From the NCBI RefSeq assembly GCF_017349315.1, contig NZ_JAFMPP010000020.1, positions 1-64,000 of the forward strand: DNA of 64,000 nucleotides. Reading direction: 5' to 3'. The translations under genes and the position numbers were made by a program. Of the stretch, positions 54,568 to 62,884 are shown piece after piece. Source of the stretch: Jiella flava (GTDB lineage: Bacteria; Pseudomonadota; Alphaproteobacteria; Rhizobiales; Rhizobiaceae). Each line of letters opens with the position of its first letter. The stretch's first letter is position 1. The notes beneath the pieces are model-generated. The model worked only from the letters and a program-made list of their open reading frames with translations, did no database searches and was not told where the DNA came from.

Positions 54568-55290
54568 CTATTTCAATGAGTCCGACGCGTCGCGACGCGT
54601 GTAGCCGTGGGCGATGCGGATGATCTTGGCGCCGCCGTGCCAGATGATCTCGATGCCCTCGGGCGGGATCTGCCGGCGGTCGAGACGTTCGCGGGCAACG
54701 TCGATGATTTTCGGCTGGCTCAACGGGCGGCTGATCGTCACGCCCAAACCGTCCGCGCTGCCCGCGAATGACGTGTCGCCTTCATGGTCGTCGACATCGG
54801 CGGTGATGAAGGCGAAGGAGCCGCGCTCGCTGATCCTCGCCGGCTTGACGATGACGTGACGCAACTGCGCGATGTTGGTCTCGCGGATGATCTCGACGCC
54901 GTTACGCTTGACGATCGCCGGCGGCATGGTGCCGCCATCTTCGACGAAGTCTTCTCGTTCGTTGGTGGAGCCCATATCCGGCGTGGTGCCGAGATTGTCC
55001 TCTCGGTAATCCTCCAGAGCACCGCCACCGCTCAGTTGGTCGATGCCGCTGATCCCGCGATCGCCGGGATCGCTGATCGGGATCTTGCGTCCGTGAGAGC
55101 CCCGCCGGCTCGCCTCCGGGGTCAACCGCACGCTGCCGCCATCGCGCAGGAAGCGCTCTTGCCCCGTGATTTCATGGCCGGAAGCTGCTGTGCGGGACGA
55201 CGGCTGCGCATCGGCATGGGGTGTGAGCGCGCCGCCGGCGAAAGCGATCGCCCCAAACGTCGTCAGGGCGAACAGTCCGAATCGAGCCAT
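54568..55290 (-). CDS. Exported hypothetical protein
   Basis: A 240-residue protein with a signal peptide (FALTTFGAIAFAGGALTPHADA). The mature part has a Gly/Asp/Arg-rich, probably disordered first half and a C-terminal region (RGSFAFITADVDDHEGDTSF, then IPPEGIEIIWHGGAKIIRIA) of mixed strands and helices. I do not recognise a family. Confidence 0.65.
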   Translation of the reverse strand: MARFGLFALTTFGAIAFAGGALTPHADAQPSSRTAASGHEITGQERFLRDGGSVRLTPEASRRGSHGRKIPISDPGDRGISGIDQLSGGGALEDYREDNLGTTPDMGSTNEREDFVEDGGTMPPAIVKRNGVEIIRETNIAQLRHVIVKPARISERGSFAFITADVDDHEGDTSFAGSADGLGVTISRPLSQPKIIDVARERLDRRQIPPEGIEIIWHGGAKIIRIAHGYTRRDASDSLK

Positions 55291-55545
55291 GTCGCACTCC
55301 CTGGGTAAGGATTGATTAACCTTACGGGAGAGCAGCAGGTTTCATGCCAGCTATTCTTGCGTCGAAACGACGCAAAACTGCCCGCGAGCGTCTCGCTGCG
55401 GGACGGTGGACCAGATTTGCGACGCGGATTGACATGGCGCGGCGCCGCTGTCGGCTGGCGCGCGGTCATCTCTGACCCCGGTCAATGTCGGCCAGGAGGC
55501 TGGCCGCGTGGCAACCCCATGGCCGGCCCCAAAATCAAGGAGTTG
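55291..55545. other. Spacer between exported protein gene and repeat F
   Basis: About 255 bases without a convincing gene. A few frames are open but lack family features. The promoter of the downstream minus-strand gene is expected near 55300-55340. Confidence 0.35.
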
Positions 55546-55689
55546 GAGCGACCTGTCTGCGTCCGACAGGACGCAGGGCGCTCTACAGCATCGGCCCGAC
55601 AATCGGAATCGATTTTCGGCAAAGCCCGATGCGTCGATTCAAAGGGTGAGAGCGACCTGTCTGCGTCCGACAGGACGCAGGGCGCTCTA
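55546..55689 (-). repeat. Dispersed two-hairpin repeat, copy F (with duplicated first hairpin)
   Basis: A full reverse copy plus an extra copy of its first hairpin unit. The 40-base unit at 55546-55585 is identical to 55650-55689 (GAGCGACCTGTCTGCGTCCG, then ACAGGACGCAGGGCGCTCTA). The CTA end at 55687-55689 is the stop codon (TAG) of the imelysin gene on the minus strand. Confidence 0.88.
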
Positions 55690-56859
55690 ATGGCTGGCGG
55701 ACGGGTCGAGCAACGGCAAGACCTGATCGGCGAACTGATTTTCGAGCGTGGCGGTGATCGCGGTCAGTCTGGTCAGCTCTTGGCGCTCGTCGGGATCGCT
55801 GAGGGTCTGGCTCAACGGTGCCGCCATCTTGCTCAACGCGGCATCGGCATCCTGGAACTCGGCCGTGGCGGAGTCGACGAAATAGCTCTTTTCTTCGGGC
55901 AGAAGGGACTGCAGATCGGCGGCGACGAATAGATCCCGCAGACCGGAAAAGTCCGCCTGCAGCGATGTCAGAGTCTCACCTGCCTGACCAAACAGCATGG
56001 CCTTCCGGGCGACGGGCTTGCCGTTCGCGTCGATGGTCAGCTGCAGCCGTTGATCGTGAATGGTCTGAAAGCCGTGGATGAAGATCTCGACGATTGCTCG
56101 CAAGGCGTCGTCCGCAGTGCGATAGGTTGCATTGTCGGGCTGGGGGTCGGTCATTTGCTCGACGATGCCGCCATTGTCCTGCGCCCAGCCGGCCTCGATC
56201 GCCTGGCTGATCGCGACGAGGTTGTCGGCAATCGCTTGGCCATAGCTGCAGCGATAGGCGCCGCTTGTGCCTGCCAGCTGGTCTGAATCCTTGCCGGAGA
56301 GCACGTATTCGAGTGCGCCCAGCCCCTGGACTGCGGCCGACTTGCCCGCCAGATCCTGGGGGGTCGTCGCGTCCGCGTCCTCGTTCTGGAGGATCGTTCG
56401 AATCTGCCTCAGGTTGGTGTTGTGATCACCCGGGAAGGACAGGATCCGCTTGTCGCGATTGTTCTTCGTAACCGGGCCGAACTGCACGAACTCGACGCGC
56501 GCCCAGGCGTTGACAAGGCGGCTGAACGCATCGCGGGCCCCCTCCAGATTTTCACCGGCCGGCAGTTTGCACAGGTCGCGCATCGCCTGCTGGGTTTCTT
56601 CGGCCGCGTCGCCGAACACCGCGTAGCCCGGCCGAATGCTGCCGTCGATGACGTTCCAGACGACGTCGAGCTTTTTCTGATCCGAAATGGGTGGCGGCTC
56701 CATGGCGCTGACCTCAGCCTCGACGCGTGATGGAAGGGCGGCGAGCGTCAGACAGCTCAGCAGGACGCTGGCAAGTGGAGCGCGGGCAAACCGGCGCGGC
56801 GACAGGAGCGATAAGGATGAGGAGAAAAAAGCGCAGGACATGGGGCTTTCCGAAATCAA
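55687..56859 (-). CDS. Imelysin-family exported protein
   Basis: A protein of 390 residues with a long N-terminus and signal peptide (PLASVLLSCLTLAALPSRVEA). The imelysin/ICMP-like domain has VVWNVIDGSIRPGYAVFGDA, VQGLGALEYVLSGKDSD (the GxHxxE-like motif, with Gly for His) and helices to the end. Relatives (EfeO C-domain, IrpA, ICMP) take part in iron uptake in the periplasm. The usual di-haem or DUF1513 partners are not adjacent. The true start may be a few codons downstream. The stop codon is given by repeat F. Confidence 0.82.
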   Translation of the reverse strand: MISESPMSCAFFSSSLSLLSPRRFARAPLASVLLSCLTLAALPSRVEAEVSAMEPPPISDQKKLDVVWNVIDGSIRPGYAVFGDAAEETQQAMRDLCKLPAGENLEGARDAFSRLVNAWARVEFVQFGPVTKNNRDKRILSFPGDHNTNLRQIRTILQNEDADATTPQDLAGKSAAVQGLGALEYVLSGKDSDQLAGTSGAYRCSYGQAIADNLVAISQAIEAGWAQDNGGIVEQMTDPQPDNATYRTADDALRAIVEIFIHGFQTIHDQRLQLTIDANGKPVARKAMLFGQAGETLTSLQADFSGLRDLFVAADLQSLLPEEKSYFVDSATAEFQDADAALSKMAAPLSQTLSDPDERQELTRLTAITATLENQFADQVLPLLDPSASH

Positions 56860-57039
56860 TGCCGAGCCGGGTCATTCCGGGGTCCGCTTTGGACGGAGCG
56901 AAAAAGGCGCTCGGCCGCCTTGGCGCTGCAGCTTATGACCCTTTGTCATCATGGAGAAGCCGGCAGGGATCCACAAGGCGGACGCAAGCCGTCAAAGAGT
57001 GGCGGATCTTCGCCTGGATGTTGTCATGGCGCGCGCTGC

Positions 57040-57633
57040 TCAATCAAGATTTCCCGCACAGCGTTCCAGGAATGCCAAGAAGCGCGCGGCACCGATTTCC
57101 ACCGGGCCGGAATTGTCGATCTCGGCCCGGTGCCAAACCAAGGCGGGAAGATCCAGCGGCGCTTCCCGCTCGACCCGCGTCATCGCGGCGGCCCGGTCTT
57201 CGCGGCCGCGCTTGAGAATGCGTTCGACGAGCAGCGGTTTGGCGACGGTGATATGCGCGACGGCCAGCCTGGGAAAGACGGCCGCCGCGTCCGGGATCAT
57301 CCGCCGGGAGATGTTGGCGACGACGATCTGGCCTTCGGCCACCTGGTGCAGAAGGCTGCGGTCGAGACCATAGCCCAGACCGTGCGCCCGCCAGGAGAGC
57401 GCGAAGTCGTCGGCATTCTCGCGCCGCTCGAATTCGGCCTCGTCGATTTCGGCGTGGTCCTCGGCGTCGGGCGTGGCGGTCCTTGTGATGAAGCGGCGGG
57501 CGAAGTGAAAGCGTGGGATGCCGGCGAAATGCCGGGCGGCAATTCCGATTAACGTGTCCTTGCCGGCCCCGCTCGGGCCGACGACGGCGACGAAGGCTCC
57601 TGTCGAGTGAACCTTGTGTCGGTCAGACGACAC
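57040..57633 (-). CDS. phnN: Ribose 1,5-bisphosphate phosphokinase PhnN
   Basis: A 197-residue kinase that converts ribose 1,5-bisphosphate to PRPP at the end of the C-P lyase pathway. The P-loop is VVGPSGAGKDTLIG, followed by HFARRFITRTATPDAEDH (substrate segment of the guanylate-kinase-like fold) and VVANISRRMIP. Start overlaps the phnM stop. It closes the minus-strand set PHP-phnM-phnN. Confidence 0.93.
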   Translation of the reverse strand: MSSDRHKVHSTGAFVAVVGPSGAGKDTLIGIAARHFAGIPRFHFARRFITRTATPDAEDHAEIDEAEFERRENADDFALSWRAHGLGYGLDRSLLHQVAEGQIVVANISRRMIPDAAAVFPRLAVAHITVAKPLLVERILKRGREDRAAAMTRVEREAPLDLPALVWHRAEIDNSGPVEIGAARFLAFLERCAGNLD

Positions 57634-58759
57634 GGCGGCCCTCCCGATAGACGCTGGCGACGAAAGGCGGGCGATCGTCGCGCTGGCTGCGCACCCGGAC
57701 GAGATCGGCGCGCTTGCCGACGGCGATCTCGCCGCGATCGTCGAGGCCGACGGCCCCTGCGGGGTTGGCGGTCACCAGCCGGATCGCGCCCGGCAGATCG
57801 ATCACGCCCTGACGGGCCAGGGAGAATGCTGCCAAAAGCATCGAGAAGGGCACATAGTCCGAAGACAGGATGTCGAGATTGCCGTTGGTCAAAAGGTCAT
57901 GTGCGGCGATGTTGCCGGAATGGGAGCCGCCCCGCACGATGTTCGGCCCGCCCATCAGAACGCTGAGACCGGCCCTGCGCGAGGCCGCTGCCGCTTCCAT
58001 TGTCGTCGGGAATTCGGCGATCTTGATGCCGAATTCCAGCGCCTCGTGGACGTGGGCTTCGGTCGCGTCGTCATGGGACGCAAGGGTGATGTTGCGCTGG
58101 CGGGCGAGGCCGGCGATCGCCTGTCGCGACGGGTCGGCATACTGGGTGGACTCGGCGATCCGGCGCTCGATAAACGCCCCGAAGTCCTGATCGGACAGGC
58201 CCTTTTTTCGTTGATAGTAGGTTCGGTAGGCGTCCAGATTGACGAATTGGCGCTGGCCGGGAGCATGGTCCATCAACGAGGCGAGACGAACGCGCGGATT
58301 GGTCGACAGCCGCTCGAAGCCCTCCACCGCGTCGGGCGCCGAGACCTCGCAGCGCAGATGGACGAAATGTTCGGCCCGGGTGCTGCCGTTGTCGCAGGCG
58401 TCGGTGATGGTTCGCGACAGCGCGTCCATGGCATCGACGGTCAGCCGAGCGTCTTCGTCGGTGCCGACCCGCACCGCGTCGAACACCGTTGTAATGCCGG
58501 ATGCGGCGATCTGCGCGTCGTGGGCCTGAACCGCCGCGAACATGTCCCAATAAACCTTGGGGCGGGGCATGTAGTGGCTTTCGATGTGATCGGTGTGGAG
58601 TTCGACAAGACCGGGGATGAGAAGATCGCCGTTCATGTCCTCACCTTCGGCATCGCCTTCGGCGACCTCGGCGATCAGGCCATCCCGGATGACGACATGC
58701 CCCGCGATCTCGTGGTCGGACAGGACGATGCGGGCGTTGGACAGGACCAGTTCAGACAT
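57623..58759 (-). CDS. phnM: Alpha-D-ribose 1-methylphosphonate 5-triphosphate diphosphatase PhnM
   Basis: A 378-residue amidohydrolase-family enzyme of phosphonate catabolism. The metal motif is PGLVELHTDHIESHYMPRP, with SLMDHAPGQRQF, TLASHDDATEAHV and LSSDYVPFSML following as in E. coli PhnM. The ATG at 58759 gives the family N-terminus. It overlaps phnN. PhnM acts before the C-P lyase PhnJ, which is not in this window, so the core lyase genes must be elsewhere or absent. Confidence 0.94.
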   Translation of the reverse strand: MSELVLSNARIVLSDHEIAGHVVIRDGLIAEVAEGDAEGEDMNGDLLIPGLVELHTDHIESHYMPRPKVYWDMFAAVQAHDAQIAASGITTVFDAVRVGTDEDARLTVDAMDALSRTITDACDNGSTRAEHFVHLRCEVSAPDAVEGFERLSTNPRVRLASLMDHAPGQRQFVNLDAYRTYYQRKKGLSDQDFGAFIERRIAESTQYADPSRQAIAGLARQRNITLASHDDATEAHVHEALEFGIKIAEFPTTMEAAAASRRAGLSVLMGGPNIVRGGSHSGNIAAHDLLTNGNLDILSSDYVPFSMLLAAFSLARQGVIDLPGAIRLVTANPAGAVGLDDRGEIAVGKRADLVRVRSQRDDRPPFVASVYREGRRVV

Positions 58760-58980
58760 CGACGGCTTCTCGTTGGGGCGGCAGACGATCAGTGCGCGGG
58801 TTTGCTCGAAATGCCGGCAACGGGGCGTCCGAGGCGGGCGATTGCAGGTCAGAGGCAGGCTGCGTCCGGGGATCCAAGGATATCGGCCGAAGCGTAGCGG
58901 GACGTGGCCGATTCGCACAGCGAAACGGCGATCGCGGCCGTGGCTGATGCCGGATCGTTCGTCGGCGAGGGGCGCGCCCC

Positions 58981-59895
58981 TCAGCCATCGATGAAGATCG
59001 GGTTCGACCAGGCGTGCCGGCCGTCCATGTCGCAAATGACGACGCGGCCCCAGTCTCCGGCAAAGCGCCCCGTGGGCAGCGTGGCCTCGCTCAGGCTACC
59101 ATCCTCGACATAGCGGTCTTCGGCCCGGCTGCCACGTCCGACCAGCGCGATGAGGCGCACCTTCGATGTGGTCACCTTGAGCCCGCCATCGACGGTTTCG
59201 ATCGCCTCGATCGTCGGCCCTTGGGTCGAATAATAGCGACCCGCCTTCATCGCCTCGACCAGAGCGGCCGGCTCATTGTGCTCGCTCTTGACCATCATCC
59301 AGCCGCCGCCGGCGTCAAAGATGCGCAGATGCGCATCATCGCTGGCATAGCCGGTGAGGTGGCTGTAGCCTTCATTGATCAGCTGATCGAGCAGCATGGT
59401 GCCATCGCCCCGGGCCACCTCCATGGCGCAGCCGGTGTTCCAGATTTCCACGGCATGGGCGATGTCGGCGAGTGCGCGGCCGTCCTCGATGGTCAGGGAG
59501 GACCACTGCGGATGGGCGATGCCGACGAAGGCGCCGGCTTCGCGAGCCCGGGCGGCGAGCGACTCCATGCGCTCATCGGGGGAGGGCGGGGTAAAGTCGG
59601 CCGGGAGGCCGCAGGCGACGACGTGCCAGATTTCGCCCTGGCTGTTTTCCGGCGCGTGAATCTCGGCGCCGAGAATCATCGTCAGTCCGCGATTGCGATA
59701 GGCATTGGTACTGGTGATCGGGAAGTCGAATCGCTCCAGAAAGTGATCCGACAGGCAAAGGAAGTCGTAGCCCATCGACTTGTACAGTTCGCACACCTCT
59801 TCCGGCGAACGGGCGCCGTCGGAGCGGGTGGAGTGGGTGTGAATGTTGCCGCGGTAGAACCGCCCTGCTGCCGAGAATGCGTCGCGACCGTCCAT
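58981..59895 (-). CDS. PHP-domain phosphoesterase/metallohydrolase
   Basis: A 304-residue PHP-fold enzyme (residues about 15-215 carry the metal site: NIHTHSTRSDGARSPEEV, LCLSDHFLE, GAEIHAPEN, GIAHPQWSS, YASDDAHLR). The C-terminal part is beta-rich. A CAGGAC site precedes the ATG. It lies directly upstream of phnM-phnN and downstream of Pho-box-like repeats. PHP enzymes such as PhnPP handle phosphoribosyl phosphates in some phosphonate pathways, so a PhnP-like job is a testable guess. CehA/McbA-type hydrolases are an alternative. Confidence 0.8.
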   Translation of the reverse strand: MDGRDAFSAAGRFYRGNIHTHSTRSDGARSPEEVCELYKSMGYDFLCLSDHFLERFDFPITSTNAYRNRGLTMILGAEIHAPENSQGEIWHVVACGLPADFTPPSPDERMESLAARAREAGAFVGIAHPQWSSLTIEDGRALADIAHAVEIWNTGCAMEVARGDGTMLLDQLINEGYSHLTGYASDDAHLRIFDAGGGWMMVKSEHNEPAALVEAMKAGRYYSTQGPTIEAIETVDGGLKVTTSKVRLIALVGRGSRAEDRYVEDGSLSEATLPTGRFAGDWGRVVICDMDGRHAWSNPIFIDG

Positions 59896-59947
59896 GTCCT
59901 GCTCGATCCGTGATGTTCGAAAACCGAGCGGTTCTTCGCGCCGATCG

Positions 59948-59994
59948 ATGACGTTGCGATGACATGACCTTTCTCGCTGTCATGGCTGTGTCAT
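59948..59994. promoter_or_regulatory. Pho-box-like direct repeats upstream of the PHP-phnM-phnN set
   Basis: Two PhoB-like sites flank each other. On the plus strand CTGTCAT-GGCT-GTGTCAT lies at 59977-59994. On the minus strand ATGTCAT-CGCA-ACGTCAT lies at 59965-59948. The consensus is two CTGTCAT copies spaced by four bases. The sites lie 53-99 bases upstream of the PHP gene start, as expected for phosphate-starvation control of phosphonate genes. One site is oriented with the operon and one against it. Confidence 0.6.
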
Positions 59995-60272
59995 CGCCGC
60001 GATAATGAAACGTCACGTGAGGGCGCTAAAGGTCAATGATCAGGATCGGATCGAAAGGCCGTCCCGTTCCCGGATCGTCCCGAGTGGATTGAATTTGGCA
60101 TTTGAATCCCGGTTGGGGTCGTCCATCGAATTCAATGTCAGATACGAAAAATCCACTCGGATCATAACCTTGGCTCGTGGTCTTTTCGATTTCGACATGT
60201 GCTGAGCGGTCTCCACACCACGGGACCAAATGTCGGGATCGGACCACTCGTGTTATCCCATGGGATCACTGC

Positions 60273-60599
60273 ATGACCCTCGCGCCTTCGATCGCTCGCC
60301 GTTCGTTGCGGAAGGCCGTCGCTGCATCCGCTTTGTTGTTCGCTGCGCCGGCGATTTTCAGCCAGGCCGGTTTCGGTCAGACCTCCGGGGCGGCCCCTGT
60401 TTTCGCCTGGGGTGGCTGTGTCCTGCCGCAAAGCGTGGTGCAGGTCGAGAAGCACACCGGGATCAAGATCAATCTGAAAACCGACGGCTCCAACGACAAC
60501 CTCGCCAATCTCCGGTGGGGGCAGTCTGAGACGCTGTTCGTATCTGCAGGGCAGCAGAAAGATGCCGACCGTCTTACCCCCAGGTCCTCAAGCGGGTGA
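60273..60599 (+). pseudogene. Truncated polyamine-type ABC substrate-binding protein
   Basis: A 108-codon frame that begins as a PotD/PotF-like binding protein: signal region with RR (SIARRSLRKAVAASALLFAA), then PVFAWGGCVLPQSVVQVEKH and TGIKINLKTDGSNDNLANL, the usual first strand and helix. After about residue 85 similarity stops and the frame ends. Full members have about 350 residues. It is a 5' remnant, probably from the same lost transporter as the ATPase remnant at 61.7 kb. Confidence 0.6.
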
Positions 60600-60730
60600 C
60601 GATCGGCTCTCGGCTTGCCGCACGATGGATGCGGCGCCGGCGCGCGCAAATCTGAAGTCTTGCGCGCCGGACTGCAATGCAAAGCCCTGTCTGTTTTTGT
60701 CGGGCTCTTCTGCTTCGAAGGTGACGTGAA

Positions 60731-61672
60731 TTGGACCTGTTGGAATCGGTCGTAAAAAACAGCCGCGCAAACACAGACAGATCAAGGAACGAGGCAACGC
60801 CGCGCTTGTCTTACGCGGCGACCATCGAGGGTCGGCTGATGCGCAATCTGTCGCTCGGTCTCGAAGCGATGACCGGCCGTCGGCGCTTGGAAAGACTTTA
60901 CCGCGACTACAAGGCTGATCCGGCGCGCGGCGACTTCTTCGCCGAGGCGATCGCCCGCATGGAGATCGTGATCGCGGCCCGGAACGTCGCGCAGATCCCG
61001 CGCGAGGGGGCGCTGGCGGTCGTCGCCAACCATCCTTATGGCGCCATGGACGGAATTGCTCTGGCCTGTCTGATGAGCCGGGTGCGGGGCGATGTAATGA
61101 TCATCGCCCATGCGGCGCTGGCGCGGGTGCCGGAGCTTGCGGAACGACTGTTCGCGATCGATTTTTCTGGCAGCCGCGTGGCCGAACGAGCCAATGTCCA
61201 GGCGCGGGCCGGCGCGCTCGCCCATCTCAAACGTGGCGGTTGCCTCCTGGTCTTTCCCGCCGGGGCGGTGATGACGACGCCCCATGCCTTTGCTCGGCGC
61301 GCCGTCGAATGGAACTGGGGCCCGCTGTCGGCGCGGCTGATCATGCGATCGGGGGCGCGGGTTTTGCCGGTTTATGTGCCCGGTCAGAATTCCCGACTGT
61401 TTCAGGTCGCCAGCCATCTCTCGCAGTCGCTGCGTTATGCGCTGCTGTTTCATGAGGCCGCCCGGATGATCGGCGGGCGGATCGACCTGCATGTCGGCCG
61501 GGTGATCGAGCCGCAGGCGATCACCGGATTTAGCGATGCGATCGCCTTGACCGACTGGCTGCGCTGGCAGGTGTTTTCGCTGGCGTCGACGCGGCGGCCG
61601 GAGACGGGAGATCCCTTGATCCAGATGTTCGAAGATGCGGCCTGCGAGACGGGCGTCATGTCGGCGATCTGA
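60731..61672 (+). CDS. Lysophospholipid acyltransferase-family protein
   Basis: A 313-residue acyltransferase (PlsC-like). The catalytic motif is VANHPYGAMDGIAL (His and Asp separated by five residues), followed by the substrate motif FPAGAVMTTPHAF. It presumably acylates a lysophospholipid or other lipid at the inner membrane. The start is TTG at 60731, and an ATG further in is possible. It lies between two remnants of a lost transporter locus. Confidence 0.82.
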   Translation: MDLLESVVKNSRANTDRSRNEATPRLSYAATIEGRLMRNLSLGLEAMTGRRRLERLYRDYKADPARGDFFAEAIARMEIVIAARNVAQIPREGALAVVANHPYGAMDGIALACLMSRVRGDVMIIAHAALARVPELAERLFAIDFSGSRVAERANVQARAGALAHLKRGGCLLVFPAGAVMTTPHAFARRAVEWNWGPLSARLIMRSGARVLPVYVPGQNSRLFQVASHLSQSLRYALLFHEAARMIGGRIDLHVGRVIEPQAITGFSDAIALTDWLRWQVFSLASTRRPETGDPLIQMFEDAACETGVMSAI

Positions 61673-61730
61673 GCGAGGGTTCGGAAGGCCGCAAGCGCAG
61701 GCGATCGCTGGCCGAGGGGGAAAATGCGCA

Positions 61731-62196
61731 TGGACGGAAAATGCGGCGAACTCCCGGACATCGCCATGGTCTCCAATGGCAATCTGTCCGTTCAGCCGAC
61801 CGATCTGTCGATCGCGGCGGGGGAGCTTCATTCGGTCCTCGGGCCGTCGGGCTGCGGCAAAGCCACGCTTTTGGGATCTTGCCGGGCTCCTTGCGGCAGA
61901 AGTCGGGCCGCGTCCTGATCGGCAGCGAGCGAGTCGACCATCTGCCGGCCAATCGTCGGCCGACGGTGATGATTTTTCAGAGCCTCGCTTTGTTGCCGCG
62001 GATAAGCGTCGGCGACAATGTCGCTTTTGAGCGGGCATCGCCAGCGCCTCGCCGTGGCGCGGCGCTGGCGGTGGAACCTGCGGTGCTGTGCCTTGACGAG
62101 CCGCTCACCGATCTCGATCCGACGTTGCGCAAGCATAGGCGCACCGAGCTGCGTGCTTTACAAAAGGGCACTGGCGTCACCTTCATCTCCATCACC
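61731..62196 (+). pseudogene. Decayed PotA-like ABC transporter ATPase, 5' part
   Basis: Walker A (GPSGCGKATLL) is present but the frame is broken just after it. Further along, RVLIGSERVDHLPANRRPTV and MIFQSLALLPRISVGDNVAF continue in another frame. The ABC signature is gone, apparently by an internal deletion, and then LCLDEPLTDLDPTLR (Walker B) and GTGVTFISIT remain. At that point the repeat at 62197 interrupts the gene. The family is that of polyamine or iron transporter ATPases. Several lesions make it dead. Confidence 0.72.
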
Positions 62197-62303
62197 TAGA
62201 GCGCCCTGCGTCCTGTCGGACGCAGAAAGGTCGCTCTTACCCTTTGAATCGACGCATCGTGCTTTGCCGAAAATCGAGTCCGATTTTCGGGCCGATGCTG
62301 TAG
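62197..62303 (+). repeat. Dispersed two-hairpin repeat, copy G, inserted in a gene
   Basis: Starts TAGAGCGCCCTGCGTCCTGT and ends GGCCGATGCTGTAG. It lies inside the ATPase remnant: FISIT comes just before it, and [14 protein letters not shown] follows it. The normal gene would read straight through (a His-Asp-Gln stretch), so the element was inserted at this point. Confidence 0.85.
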
Positions 62304-62400
62304 GATCAGGGTGAAGCACTCGCCATATCCGACCGAATCTCGGTGATGAGTTGCGGCCAGATCGATCAGGTGGGAACACCGCGCGAGATCTACGATGCGC
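62304..62400 (+). pseudogene. PotA-like ATPase remnant, 3' part
   Basis: Just after repeat G the sequence encodes [14 protein letters not shown] and [16 protein letters not shown], the H-loop-distal part of the same ATPase family. Similarity fades near 62400. The 62400-62640 stretch has a frame reading PLQTIDNPFGTRL which I cannot assign. Confidence 0.65.
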
Positions 62401-62657
62401 CGGGACCGCCTCTGCGGCCGCATCATCATGCACAGAAAGACGATCACCATCTCGACCGTCATGGCCGGTCAAAGGCGCGGTATCAATGAAATCGACGACG
62501 GCACTTCGATCGTCAGCTCCATGGCCGATGATCTGGGATAGATCGACCTGGAACAGAGACCCTTGCAAACCATCGACAATCCGTTCGGCACGAGATTGTC
62601 ACCCAGGTCTTCGGGACAATCTGTTACCTATGTCGTCGGTATGGACACGCTGGACGG

Positions 62658-62733
62658 TGGTGACCCCGGCAGGATTCGAACCTGCGACCATCGGCTTAGA
62701 AGGCCGGTGCTCTATCCACTGAGCTACGGGGCC
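62658..62733 (-). tRNA. tRNA-Arg (TCT)
   Basis: A 76-base minus-strand cloverleaf. It has acceptor GGCCCCG paired with CGGGGTC (one G-T pair), D-arm AGCTCAGTGGATAGAGC, anticodon loop CTTCTAA giving TCT for arginine, T-arm AGGTTCGAATCCT and an encoded CCA. Confidence 0.94.
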
Positions 62734-62884
62734 GGGTCTTTGCCTCTTGACCCGCCGGCCTTTGATCGCAAGGCCGGCCGATATGATCGATCTGCCGCAT
62801 CCGCCACAGTGACCCGGTCACAGCCCCATTGCCTCATCGGCCGGATGCCTCCGGGTGGCCCTCGTGCGGACCCTTAACGGTTTC

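Noticed and set aside
62400..62640. Frame reading PLQTIDNPFGTRL as the end of a real gene
   Set aside because: It is interrupted by a stop codon and no family could be recognised, so it stays unassigned remnant sequence.
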